64,000 nt of DNA from positions 558,001 through 622,000 of the forward strand of contig WHUX01000012.1 in NCBI GenBank assembly GCA_015179025.1. Reading direction: 5' to 3'. Source of the DNA: Terfezia claveryi. Lineage: Eukaryota > Ascomycota > Pezizomycetes > Pezizales > Pezizaceae. Shown here piece by piece: positions 40,399 through 51,203 of the stretch; position 1 is the first letter of the stretch, and each line of letters begins with the position of its first letter. The notes below the pieces were generated by a model. The model was given only the letters and a program-made list of their open reading frames with translations, searched no databases and had not been told where the DNA came from. Made by a program: the position numbers and the translations under genes.

Positions 40399-41760
40399 AT
40401 GGCGGACATCGACCCCTCCTGCTGCCCGCACTGCAGCAGACCCAGCACCCACCTTTCCTCTAACGCCCTCACCTCCATCAGCCCCCTCCTCAAGGTCCTC
40501 TCCCAGTCCCCCGCCTCCGTCACCCCGCAGCAGGTCAACCTCGCAATCTCACACATCTTTAATAACGCGCTCTCCCCCGTCCAAACCACTGCGTTCCTCG
40601 CTGCACTGCACTACACCCGTCTCGACTCCCTCCCGGAATTCATCGCCGCCGCGGCGCAGGGCATGCGGGATGCGGGCGTCAAGATCCCCGGATTGGAGTC
40701 GCGGTTCCCACGACCCCCGCATGAGCAAGGGGATGAGGAGGCTGATGATGGGAGATACCGTGGGGGATTAGTGGATATCGTCGGCACCGGCGGAGACGGC
40801 CACGGCACCTTCAATGTCTCTACTGCCTCCTCCATCCTCGCCACCGCCTGCGGCATACAAGTCTGCAAGCACGGGAACAAAGCTTCAACATCGTCCTCTG
40901 GCTCCGCCGACATTCTTGCCGCGCTGGGTGCAGACCTAGCAAACGTCACCCCCGACAAGGTGCGAAATTTATTCCTCTCCCCCCGGGAGGAGGGGGCGGA
41001 CACCGGGGCATTCTGCTTCCTCTTTTCGCCCACGTTCCACCCCTCCATGAAACACGTCGCTCCCATTCGCAAGTCCCTCCCTTACAGAACAATCTTCAAC
41101 CTCCTCGGCCCGCTGGTCAACCCGATTGACTACTCACTCCCGCAAGGCCTTGAGGCGCGGATCATCGGCGTCGGCCAGCCCCGCTTCGGTCGGATCTTTG
41201 CCGAAACCCTCGTCCACCTCGGCGTCACCCGTGCCATGGTCGTCTGCGGCTCCGAAAACCTCGATGAGGTCTCGCCTGCGGTATACACGCACGTTTGGAA
41301 ACTCCGAAAATCAAAATCTTCCCCAAACTCCTCCACCGAAAACGTCACCGTTGAGGAATTCAAAATTCACCCCACACTCACCTTCGGCCTCCCCACGCAC
41401 CCGCTCACCACCGTCGCAGGCGGACTCTCCCCGCATACAAACGCAGCTATCCTCAGGCGCCTGCTTAAAGGGCAAATTCCCTCCACTGGACCCTCTTCTG
41501 AAACTGCAATCCTAGACTTTGTGATCCTGAACACAGCCGCGTTATGTGTAGTTGCTGGGGTGGTGCCGAGTGCAGCGCAGAAGGGGAGTAGGTGGATTGA
41601 TGAGGAGGAGGTTGATGAGGGTGGACACGCAGTGGGAAGGAAGTGGAGGGAGGGGGTGGAGATGGTTAGGAAGGGGGTGCAGAGTGGGAGAGCATGGTCG
41701 GCGTGGGAGGGATTTGTGGAGGTCAGTAAGGTTGTGGAGGGGGTGGTTAGGAAGCATTAA
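40399..41760 (+). CDS. TRP4: Anthranilate phosphoribosyltransferase
   Basis: Intronless, 453 residues. It transfers the phosphoribosyl group from PRPP to anthranilate, the second committed step of tryptophan synthesis. Start ATG 40399 (CACCATGG context); the frame is open upstream but without ATG. The N-terminal helical domain shows VTPQQVNLAISHIFNNALSP and QTTAFLAALHYT. The PRPP and Mg-binding core has VDIVGTGGDGHGTFNVST followed by CKHGNKASTSSSGSADILAAL, then FSPTFHPSMKHVAPIRKSL and FNLLGPLVNP. The conserved SENLDEVSP follows at ~295. A Cys-rich start (MADIDPSCCPHCS) and an inserted loop near residue 110-125 (GDEEADDGRY) make it longer than yeast Trp4 (380). All catalytic motifs are intact, so it should be functional. 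Confidence 0.97.
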   Translation: MADIDPSCCPHCSRPSTHLSSNALTSISPLLKVLSQSPASVTPQQVNLAISHIFNNALSPVQTTAFLAALHYTRLDSLPEFIAAAAQGMRDAGVKIPGLESRFPRPPHEQGDEEADDGRYRGGLVDIVGTGGDGHGTFNVSTASSILATACGIQVCKHGNKASTSSSGSADILAALGADLANVTPDKVRNLFLSPREEGADTGAFCFLFSPTFHPSMKHVAPIRKSLPYRTIFNLLGPLVNPIDYSLPQGLEARIIGVGQPRFGRIFAETLVHLGVTRAMVVCGSENLDEVSPAVYTHVWKLRKSKSSPNSSTENVTVEEFKIHPTLTFGLPTHPLTTVAGGLSPHTNAAILRRLLKGQIPSTGPSSETAILDFVILNTAALCVVAGVVPSAAQKGSRWIDEEEVDEGGHAVGRKWREGVEMVRKGVQSGRAWSAWEGFVEVSKVVEGVVRKH

Positions 41761-42106
41761 AGAAGGCTGGGGGCCCCAGACGGGGAGGGGGGTTTCGAAT
41801 GCTGGTCCGTGGCTGGAGCGCTTGGAGGGAAGAGACTATGTCGTGCATACATACAAATAGATGCACATTCCTCAAGCAACCCCCATAATTATTTTGCCTT
41901 TTTCTTTTCTTTTCTTTTCTTACCCCAATTGGTTGATATTCGGGTATGGTATTGTCTGTATCGTGGTATATATTGCTCATTCGCCCCGCCGTTCGAAACT
42001 TTTGAAACTTGAGAATTTATTTATTTATTTATTTACCATTTTTTGGTACTGTACAGTATGTATGTATATCCGGTTTATACCTGAATGGACTGGATTCCGC
42101 AAAAGA

Positions 42107-42140
42107 CCAGAACATATATAGGTACATATATATGTTCTGG
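42107..42140. repeat. Perfect hairpin palindrome
   Basis: Two perfect 14-base arms (CCAGAACATATATA and its complement) separated by GGTACA. Its right arm is also the left end of the MITE-like element at 42134-43203. Confidence 0.9.
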
Positions 42141-43203
42141 GCCGCTCGCGGAAAGGACATGCCTCCAGCGGGCAGCATACCAACTGTGCCGCTCACGGGC
42201 AATTTACTCAATTTGGGCACTTGTATCGATAAAGGTCTACGAGTACTGATTTACCCCCCATAAAAAGAATTGATAACGGTATACCTAGCTGGAGCTATCC
42301 CAGCGACTGCAATAGATTCATGTATTTCCCAGTCGATTAGACCTCCATCTAATAAATTGAGAATTTCAGATTATTCCTAAAGTATCGGCAACAATTATTA
42401 GAGTAGAAATTTCTGCAAACACCTGAAATGAAAACACTAGTAGCTATAGATGCCGTGGTTTACCGAGCAGTTAGGATATCTGAAATATCATTCTCTAAGC
42501 CCCTAAGGTCGGTAGGTAGCTGGTTAGAGGTCTTTAGTTAGGTAAAAAGTTATCAGATATACCATACTTAATACAATTGATAGGATTCAGGCTGTGATTT
42601 TGTAATAGCTTTGCACGTAGCCCTTTATTATCATGTTTGGCCATTTCATAACTGCAAAATTATAATGTTTGTTATAGCATCATGTCTCTCATAACTCTAT
42701 TCCTAGGTAGAACCTACCTTTATTTTAGTTTAAAATCGAGGAATTGAAATAAATAAGTACTTGCAATTAAGCAAGCACCATTTTGTATCCTTATCTGGAT
42801 CCTATAACTAAGAAATAGCTATAGACACAAAAAAAAAATATTTATTTTTATGATTGCTCCAAACTTCACTGAATTCCATATAGCGCATTGATATCCAGCA
42901 CAGGATGGTACATATATATAGCCTAAACCATAAGGCCCCATCTATTAGAACCCCCATGTACCTGTTGTATAGGAAATATTGCAGATTTCTACAGTAGCAG
43001 TAATTTTTCCGGAATTCTCCCCTTGTTCAATGTCTGCCATCTCCACTAATCAACAGGAAGGGTATGTGACGTGGATGGAGTTCATAGGGTGTTTTTTGAG
43101 TGTAGCAGAATGTTTTGTTCGATTCACGTTTACCAAATTGAGGGATTATATTAATTGCCCGCGACAGGCACAGAGGGTATGCCGCTCGCGAGCTGTCCAG
43201 AAC
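42134..43203. mobile_element. MITE-like element with long imperfect terminal inverted repeats
   Basis: The left end (GTTCTGGGCCGCTCGCG ... CAGCATACCAACTGTGCC ... GGGCAATTTACTCAATTTGG) recurs as the complement at the right end (GTTCTGGACAGCTCGCGAG ... GGCATACCCTCTGTGCC ... GGGCAATTAATA...CTCAATTTGG). The inverted repeat is imperfect, with gaps, over about 70-90 bases. Both ends sit in TATATAT. The ~900-base interior is AT-rich and has no coding ORF. A family of non-autonomous DNA transposons is the simplest reading; I cannot assign a superfamily. Confidence 0.65.
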
Positions 43204-43216
43204 ATATATACATATG

Positions 43217-43238
43217 GAAAAAAAAAAAAAAAAAAAAA
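43217..43238 (+). repeat. Poly(A) tract
   Basis: A run of about 21 A just outside the MITE-like element, followed by (TA)n near 43270-43281. Confidence 0.8.
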
Positions 43239-43563
43239 AGAAACTCTGAAGTAGGGGATAAAGGAAAAATATATATATATATTTGGAAGGTTGAACTGGT
43301 TAGGTGATCTAGAATGGGGCTTTTTTTTTCTGCAGATAATATTACGACGAGGTACTCTGCTTTCGGAAATGAATGGTTATACATGTTCCCAGATTCACTT
43401 GCCCTGGCTTCACATCACCTCCCCCAGTCCTTCTGGCCCATAAAGACCCCCTTACTCCCCTCCTCTCCCATAAATATACCCTCCTCCCCCCCCTCCCCCT
43501 CTTTCTGCTCCCACTCCCATCCGCTCCCCATCCCCCCTGGCCCCAATTTCCGCCTCCTCTCCC

Positions 43564-46373
43564 CTATCCCCCTCCACCGCTCCACCCACCCCCCATGACC
43601 TTCCTCCCCGCCTCTGTCCCCACGTTCACAGTAGGAATGACTCTGCGCACGTTAACCCCGCAGACAAAGCACGCGAGCTCTCGGAAAGAGCTATGCTCGC
43701 TGTACGGGACTGCATAGCACGCGGAGGTATCCTTACTCCCCCTCGTGGGGGCTAGGTTCGCTGCTGTATAAGGTGGTTCGGGAGGAGGAGTCCATCCCAC
43801 GCCAACGCCCTTTTCCTTGTCCTTGTCCTGCCTCCTCACAGGAGTAGGTGTAGGTATGACGAAGCCCTTAGCAGGTTTATACGTCCACCCCGTGGGTTTG
43901 AATCCAATGACTCGCGTAAATCTCCCTTTCCCTGCCCCCGTGGGGGATGCAGCTCTAGAGAGGGGTTTAAGGTATTCAGATAGTACCTCCGGACGGATCT
44001 CCATGAGCGGGATCATGTGGACTTGCGCGGCGAGCGGGTCGGTGGTCAGGAGGGATGTGAGCAGCGGGGATTCGAGGCAATTCGATAGGTGAGCGTGTTT
44101 AGGCTTCGGCGCGTAAATTTTGGAGTTGAGCGCGAGGGCGATGGAGAGGCAGAGGCGTTCTTTGCCGATGGAGTACGTGCCGACGACTACTAGGAGTGTG
44201 CCTGGGGGATGTGGAGAAGGAGAGGAAGATGAGGGGGTTTGTGTTGTAGTGTTAGTTGCAGTGGGGTCTTTTACCAAGGGCGCAGGGAAGAGGCCTTTTT
44301 TCGGATGAACCCTCCCACGCATAGACCAGTTCTCGTCGCCAGAGTCAATCCCAACACACATCTCCGCGCAGAGGTTGACGACGGCAGATTGCCGCGGAAA
44401 GGTGTATCGTGGGTTGAGATACGTCGTATCGAGGTATATCGTGTCAATCCATTGTTCCTTCCTCTTCTTCTCCCCCGTTCCGGGGTCGGTAATGTCAATG
44501 TAGGGCGACAGGAGGGGGTGGCGTAACATCCATGGTGCGGCGCGGAAGTCGCCCGTGTGGAGGACCCGTTCGAGGGTCTTCTGCCCCGCCCCACTACCCC
44601 TCCGCCGTTCAAATAAGAAAATCGCCGAACCAGGACAGTGGTTTGCTGGGATCGCATGTACCCATAATGTCTCCCCCTCACTGCTCCCCCCCACATATGT
44701 AGCAATACCCCACTCCACTTCCCGTACCCACCGCCCATCCACCCCTAGCTTCTGCCGGACTAGGTTCGCAGTTACTTTCGTACACCAGATCAAGCCATGG
44801 CTCCAAGTGGAGGTCAGGCCCCCGTAGTGATCGCTGTGGAAGTGTGAGAGAAAGTATGCGTCTACGCCGGGGACGGCGCCGTATTTGAATGCATCCATGG
44901 CGACGGAGACGGGGTGGGGGAAGATGAGTTTGTAAAAGGGGCAGGGGCGGCGCCAGGCGGAGGGGGGCTGGGGCTGGGCGTCGGGCTTGGAGGTTATGGT
45001 AGTGGTAGTGGTGGTTGATTCGAGAGCACGGGAGAGGGAGGAGCGGCGCTGGCGGATGGGGTTGCGGAGAGCTTCGGAGGCGGCGGCGGTAGCCCAGAGG
45101 CGGGATTCGGTAAGGGAGGTCATGAGGTGCGTGAAGGCGGAGGGTTTGGGGGGTGTAGATGCGGAGGAAGGTGATGTGGTAGATTTGGATGTGCTCGGAT
45201 TGGGCGGTGGGGGCGTCCGACCATGGCCATCGAGACATCGATTCACATGTCTCGTTGCTTCCTATATCTCCGGAAACACCGCAGAGTTTAGCACAAGTGT
45301 GGTATCACCTGAGAAAAAAAAAAAATGGACTTGCAATACCGAAGCAAGACTCCAACTCTCACTCCATTTCACAAGATCCGCTACTCGGGCGGCCGGCAGC
45401 GAGTACAACTCACATCTTCCTTCATTCCCTCCAAGCTCCCAGAGCATATCGGGCATTGTGGGGTATCGTTCCCATCCTGTATTCGGGGATTTTCCTGCTC
45501 CTGCAGCATCTCAATATACCGCCGCTCTTCCCGCTCTTCCCAATCGCCTCCATACGGGGTATCTATGCCTTCGTCGTCGTCGTCATCGTCATTATCAAGC
45601 ATTTCGTCGTCGATAAATTCGTCATTCATGATTGATGCCGCTGCTGTGGCATTGAGCGTGCCACTGCCTGCACCATTGGTTAGGACCGGCCATGATAAAT
45701 TCGTTTCGTGTTTATTTAACCTCGCATTTGACTCTTGCGTCTTCACATTGTCTTCTTCCTCCTCCTCCTCCTTCTCCTCCTCTTCCTCATCTTCGTCCTC
45801 TTCAAGCTCAAACGGCATTTTCCTCTTCCTAGACATTGGCGGCGGCGGCGACTCCGCCTCCCGCTTCATTGTATCCATAGGCTTTATCGGCGTATCCCCC
45901 TCATCCCCACTTTCATCCTCATCATCCACCATGAACGGGCCCTTCACAGGCTTCTTCCCGTCCGCCTTCACCGGCGTCGGAAACATCACCGACGCCCCTC
46001 GCCTACCCCTGGCCTCATCCGCATCCTCACCCACCACAGCCACAACCGCCGTCTCCTCCTCAAACAAGCCCATCAGCTCCTCATCAACCATCCCATCCCT
46101 TTCCTCTACAGCCGGACTCGAGTAGAGATCATCGTCGTCGTATTCCCCGTCAACAAATAACCCATCTCCAGAGCTCCCTGCCACACGGGGCAGTTTGTGA
46201 AAGAAATTCAATATACTCGCATTCGGCTGTTTCCGGGGTCGTCTCCCACCGGCAGGTGGTTTTCTGGGGGTCGGTTGGGAAGCGGATAGGGAATTGGGGG
46301 TGCCAGCGGGTTTAGGTGTGAATGACAGTGCGGTCTGTCGGGGTTTTTGTTTGCGCGAGCGCGGGGTTCCCAT
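43564..46373 (-). CDS. PSO2: DNA interstrand cross-link repair nuclease PSO2/SNM1
   Basis: Two exons: 46373-45414 and 45261-43564, with a 152-base intron; 885 residues. It is a 5' exonuclease of the beta-CASP metallo-beta-lactamase family that processes interstrand cross-links. The ATG is at 46373; upstream in-frame sequence has no ATG. The N-terminal half is disordered and acidic. It contains a PIP-box-like NASILNFFHKL near residues 80-90 and a ubiquitin-binding C2HC finger built across the splice: Cys307, Cys310 (CPICSGSLEG), His325 and Cys329 (RHVNRCLDG). The nuclease core has HFHSDHYGG at about 460-468, PANHCPGSAIFLFE, HTGDFRA, YLDTTYLNPRYTFP, VVVGTYSIGKERL and the C-terminal VPYSEHSSFREL. 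All metal ligands appear present. The intron is the longest seen here, but the finger requires it. Confidence 0.94.
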
Positions 46374-46829
46374 TGCTGTGTCGAAAGCCCCCGTTATGTT
46401 ACGTGTGTTGTACACAGTACGGGCGTGAGTGCGTAGGTACCGTAGAGTGCTAGTGCTGGTCCGCAGGCAACGATATTAGGTACGCGGGGAATCAGATAAG
46501 ACTTTTTTTATAATTTAATTAATTTATTTTAATTTATTTAATTTATTTTCAATTTAATTTAATTTTTAGGGTATTTCTGTATCAGATCTGACAAAGTATT
46601 GCAAGAATCATATGCGGTCTTCCCCGCATCATGTTGGCGGCGTGGACAGGACTGCCAGCCACCGTTCAGGGCGAGAATCAGATAAACATTTGCAGTTTTA
46701 TCTGATCTTAAATCATGTTGCGCGGAATCAGCTCAGTCTCCCGACAACGCTCGATCCAGGTATGTACTGTAGGTAGGTTACCTACTCAAAGATACTGAGG
46801 AGTACATACATCTTCACAACAAAGTTCAT
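46374..46829. promoter_or_regulatory. Upstream region of PSO2
   Basis: Includes a very AT-rich block at 46505-46568 made of ATTTAATT-type units. No gene. Confidence 0.45.
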
Positions 46830-47057
46830 CTACCCTACCTCGTCCTTCCCCGCAGCCGCATCTCTCAGGCAAACCTCATAAACCCCCACCACCTCCCCCT
46901 CCAATTCCTTAGCACCGTATTTCTCACCCTTCCCAGAGTCACAATCAAAATGTACCCACTCCAGAGGTCCTGGGGGATGCTGTTTAGAAATGCTGGGATC
47001 TTCTAGGACGATTTCTCTCGCCTGCAATCCAACCGGCGACGTATCTAGCGGGTATAT
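46830..47057 (-). CDS. Possible last exon of an unknown small gene
   Basis: An open minus-strand segment of 75 codons follows a plausible acceptor (branch-like GCTGAC, then CCACAG at 47058). It reads IYPLDTSPVGLQAREIV, then DPSISKQHPPGPLEWVHFD, GEKYGAKELEGEVVGVYEV and CLRDAAAGKDEVG. It has a protein-like composition and no stop until 46830. A short open segment starting MNPRFQITQAVTGPADG at about 47291 lies upstream, but I could not find a donor giving the right phase. No family recognised. Could be a real small gene or a relic. Confidence 0.3.
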   Translation of the reverse strand: MYPLDTSPVGLQAREIVLEDPSISKQHPPGPLEWVHFDCDSGKGEKYGAKELEGEVVGVYEVCLRDAAAGKDEVG

Positions 47058-49800
47058 CTGTGGTCAGCTAGAAGTTGTCGGTGTTCAGTACGGGGATGGA
47101 TGGGGTGGTGCCACTCGAAAATGGAGTACTCTAGAGACTGCTGGTCAAAGGGCATTTCACTCCCTGTATTGAACCAGGAATAGGATAGTAATTTTCTTCC
47201 AGACTATACCCTCTCCATATGCCTTGTGCTCCCCGGCCAGGCCGTCCGCCGGGCCTGTCACAGCTTGGGTTATCTGGAAGCGAGGATTCATTTATATACG
47301 GTACGTCTCCATAGGTGCCTACACAGCAGAGTTACCTTTATGACTACCCATTAGAACCTGCCTACAGAATCGACTCGCCCCCCAATCAAGTGCTCGAAAA
47401 AAAAAAAAAAAAAAATCCAAGAAAAATTGCACAAATTGCCTTCCAACTGGATGTTATGGTGGGATGGGTACATCTAGTTAGCAGATGAGGGATTTTAGGT
47501 CGAATACTAAGTTCCGAGCTATCAATATCTTCAACAACACCCACGGATGTACCGTACCGTACCTTTGGGCACCTAAGTTCATAATTGCTATCCCCTACGA
47601 CTGGGACTATACATGTAAACTCTAATGGCCACATGATCTGTGTAGCTCAGGCAGAGCCTTGGTCCTGCAAAATCATTAATGCTATGAGATGAACTTGTAA
47701 TGTAAGGGGTTTCTGTACTGGCGCACAGGATTGTTACTATCCTTCTCACCAAACGTATAGTTAAACTTCAACACCCCCTTCAACCTCCTGACCTACCCAT
47801 CTCTCTCTCCGACATCCCCATCCTCTCCCTGCCGAGAGTAATATTCCCCTTGCTGGGTCCCTTAATCCAGGGTATTCCTCCTTTGCAATCTTTGCAATAT
47901 CTCACTTGAGCCACCGTCTCCCCTCCTCCCTCAAGTGGCCCCATCTTCACCCATCAATGTTCACCTCAATTGTGTTCCCATGTCCCAACTATCATGTACC
48001 GGTAACATCCTTGTCATATAGCGCCACCAACGGTCAAAAACCCAAACTCCTCAAACAGATCGGTGTCAGCAACAGCACCTTAACACATGGATGTAATACT
48101 AGGCCTCCTGACGAAAGCGAATATGCTAATTACCCCGTTGGCGTCAGCCCATCAGCAACAAACCATAGTAAGCAACCTTCAGTTGATATATACTGACAAA
48201 TCACTAAATGCGCCTGTAAAATTCTTTTGTAGTCAACCTCATTCATTGCATGCCAGCTGAGTATCATCTAATCATATGGAGAGGACCCCTCTCATATTCA
48301 TCCCAAGGCAGAATCAGATTCATCTTTGTTGTACCTGACAAATGGCTCCACAGAGGCAAGACAGATACATAAAAATAACAGTTAAACCTCCATAATTGCA
48401 TCCTCTTTATCTGCATAACATCTTCCCATTTGCATGTAACACTGCAGCCCTGCCCTATGCATAAGGCAGGTGTCTCATCATAGTCCCACCCACTTGGATC
48501 GCTTCTTTTTCTCGCGCTCAGTTTAGTGACTGTTTTACTAGCGAATATTTTGTATAGAACATAAGCAGCAGTGGCAGCTGCAACAGCTATTAGATAGCTA
48601 TGCTAAAACCTACTTGAACCATTGCAATAAGGTTTGGAAACGCAGATACAACTACACCATAGTTACCCTCAACTTTTTGTACCATCCAGTTGGTTCGACT
48701 TGTTTTTCTTATACAATATCATTTGCTAGTTTGTTATGTCATTTATTTCTATTAGATTCCTGCAGTCTATGCATCCACTTTCTGCTTCCTGCTTTTTCCT
48801 GCTTTCAGTTTTTTTACGCTACGATAACTACCTTTTTTTGTCACTGATTTGTGGTTAAATCCCGAGAATCCTTGCTCACTATTACCCTCAACTTCTGTGT
48901 ATAACTAACACGCACTACTCACTGCACTACTCACTGCAACTATTCCGCCTCCTACAACAAGTATCACAAATATGTGGTTACTGGAGCTCAGTATATTAAG
49001 AGGATGTGGATGTTCTATATTATAGTATAGATTGGCTAGGTGTCAGTCAGTATTTGAGAGTAGGCTTGGTGCAGTTCATCAAGCATATAAATTGTTGCTT
49101 GAGGGTTAGATATAACCTGCATTACTAGAGATCATGTTAATCAATTGGCTGGCAACAGCAAGACGAGGTCAGCACTCAGAAGAGAAAATCATGATATTGC
49201 ATTAGCCCAAACAGTCAGGTTGGAGAATAGTTCTGGTTAACAATTTAATTGTAAATACATTTTTTGAGAGTAATTTATTTCCGCGCATTCAGCCTACAGG
49301 CCCTAACCGCCCTGTGTGAACACCGGATATTATGCCGGATATCGCCCATCTAAGAGCCAACTAGATAATGAACCCGGATTATCCGATCCGAGGAGACGTT
49401 TCCTCCAACTCAAAAACTGTATAGAAATCCCCGTATCCCTACCGCGATCAAAGTTATATGGTTCGGTCGGTAGCTTTCGTCCCCTGACTTTAAGCCACCC
49501 CGTCCTGTGCAACGATCGAAATAATCTCATTGAGGAAGAACAACCATTGAACTGGTGAGTTCCTCAGATTCGGTAAATTTAATCACTGTGTTTCTCTTGA
49601 CTTCATTACAGCGGCCTTTCAGCACTTCATTCTGCTTTGACACGGAGAGGGTGGAATGTTTGGGAATAAGACCAGGATATCTTCATATACATACCACCAG
49701 TGCATCAAACTGAGGGATGTCAGGTTTAATATCTGTATGCAATACCCGTAAGCCATCTACAGCGGGTACACCGCCTCCTGAATTTTCCGTGCCGTACTCA
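47058..49800. other. Gene-poor gap
   Basis: About 2.7 kb with small ORFs only and a run of about 19 A at 47398-47416. AT-rich from 48400 onward. No transposase, reverse transcriptase or RNA gene recognised. Confidence 0.5.
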
Positions 49801-50313
49801 TGTTAAAACGCACATCCAATACACCCGGATATTGCTGTTGCGCCAAAGCCGTTGTCCGGCAAAGCCATTGTCCGGCAATCCTGCTATCGCCACAACGACA
49901 GTGTTCAGCTGAACTCGCACACACGCAAGCACCTTACGTCCGCGCATACGCAAGCGTCTTACGTTCGCACGTACGCAAGTATTTTCTGTATGTCCCACTT
50001 AGTGGTTGCCACCGACCACTATCCGCATTTTCTTGCTTCTGATTGGTTGAATAACACATCCCTGCGCATTGCCTTACCCTGAATTTCTCATGTATATAGA
50101 CAACGCTCCGGACCTGTATTTTCTAGAGAATTAAGCCAGTCTTCAATTCGCTTCGTTCTCTATCGCATTATTGCGCTCTTAGTTCTATTGTCCACTTCGC
50201 GTTTTACCATCCGCTCTAGTAAGCATATTACTACAGATCTGCTGTGGTGCACTCGCCGCCTCGCTAGTTCCACTTCCGCTGCGTAACAAGATATTCCAAC
50301 ATATCTTTTGTTA
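49801..50313 (+). repeat. Left LTR
   Basis: Begins TGTTAAAACGCACATCC and ends TTTTGTTA. It shares with the right LTR the segments TTACGTTCGCAC.TACGCAAG, TTTTCTTGCTTCTGATTGG, CATTGCCTTACCCT, ATGTATATA.ACAACGCTC and CCACTTCCGCTGC. It is about 90 bases longer than the right LTR owing to extra CGCAAG-rich repeats near 49915-49960. ATGTATATAGACAACG near 50090 may be its TATA box. Confidence 0.7.
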
Positions 50314-50325
50314 GGTTATGAGCCC
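50314..50325 (+). promoter_or_regulatory. Primer-binding site for initiator tRNA-Met (anticodon arm)
   Basis: Twelve bases GGTTATGAGCCC immediately after the LTR are the reverse complement of GGGCTCATAACC, the anticodon stem-loop of fungal initiator tRNA-Met. Confidence 0.7.
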
Positions 50326-50392
50326 GGCTTGACGCCTGGTTCTACCGAAGCTCTCTGCACAAACGGACGAACGAATTTAATCCAACATGGCG

Positions 50393-51050
50393 GATCCTCA
50401 AGCCAGTGCAAAACGCTGCTATTGCTGCTGCTGTTGCCACGGCTTTACGCCAAATGGGAATTATGTCTACAACATCTGCAACTCCCCGTTGGGAACCTGA
50501 CTCGATTAAAATTCAATCTCCTACCCTCCTCCGCACTGAAAATTACGCACTCTGGCGCCTTGAAGCCCAGATCCACCTTAACAATGCTGGAGTATGGTCT
50601 GTTGTTAATGGCTGTGACACCAAACCGACTGTTGAAGATCCAGTGATCCACGAGACAATTGGACAAGGAAAAATAATCAAGCCAGAGCATTGCTAATCCA
50701 ACTGGTTACAGATGAATATAAGGGTATAGTTGGAAATCATGAATCTTCTAAGGATGCTTGGGATCTTCTCACTTGATCACAAAAATGTCACCTCAACAAT
50801 TCACCATGTATCATCTGTATTCAACTTCAAAAAGGATCCATCTGCCACTTGGAATAAATGCGTTGCTCAATTTGAATCTCTCTATACTACAGTTACTTTT
50901 AAGCTTTTTACTATCACTACATCTGATAAAGAATGGCAACAAGGTCTCAAGCAATCATTTAGTGATTAAGAGGTTAAGGCTCATCTTGTCCTCTGCACTC
51001 TTTCTTCTTCCCTTGAATTTGTTGTTGAAAACCTATGCTTTAAGGTCAGA
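50393..51050 (+). pseudogene. Copia gag relic, + strand arm
   Basis: Fragments in several frames: NAAIAAAVATALRQMG, then ENYALWRLEAQIHLNNAGVW, then GNHESSKDAWDLL, then NVTSTIHHVSSVFNFKKD and FESLYTTVTFKLFTIT. The order and the ALW...QI motif match the UBN2-type gag of Copia elements. There are at least two frameshifts, a deletion after WDLL and a stop. Confidence 0.7.
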
Positions 51051-51051
51051 C

Positions 51052-51203
51052 TTAGAGCGAAGGTTTTCAACAACAGATTTAAGGGAAGAAGGAAGAGTGG
51101 AGAGGAGAAGATGAGCCTTGAACTCTTGATCACTGAATAATCACTTGAGACCTTGTTGCTATTCTTTATCAGATGTAGTGATAGTAGAAAGCTTAAAAGT
51201 AAC
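51052..51203 (-). repeat. Extra partial gag copy (152 bases), direct repeat of 51204-51355
   Basis: Begins TTAGAGCGAAGGTTTTCAAC and is repeated immediately as TTAGAGCGTAGGTTTTCAAC. It lies at the turn of the inverted repeat, both copies being minus-strand gag sequence. Confidence 0.85.

Noticed and set aside
47398..47416. A19 run considered as another LINE tail
   Set aside because: The CATAGGAGTAAT motif and T-rich stretch found before the other tails are absent.
47636..47665. tRNA A-box-like GTAGCTCAGGCAGAGC
   Set aside because: No B-box (GGTTCGA) or acceptor-stem pairing at the proper distance; not a tRNA.
48008..48196. 96-codon + strand frame around 47906-48196
   Set aside because: Mixed composition, no domain, no splice partners found; not supported as a gene.
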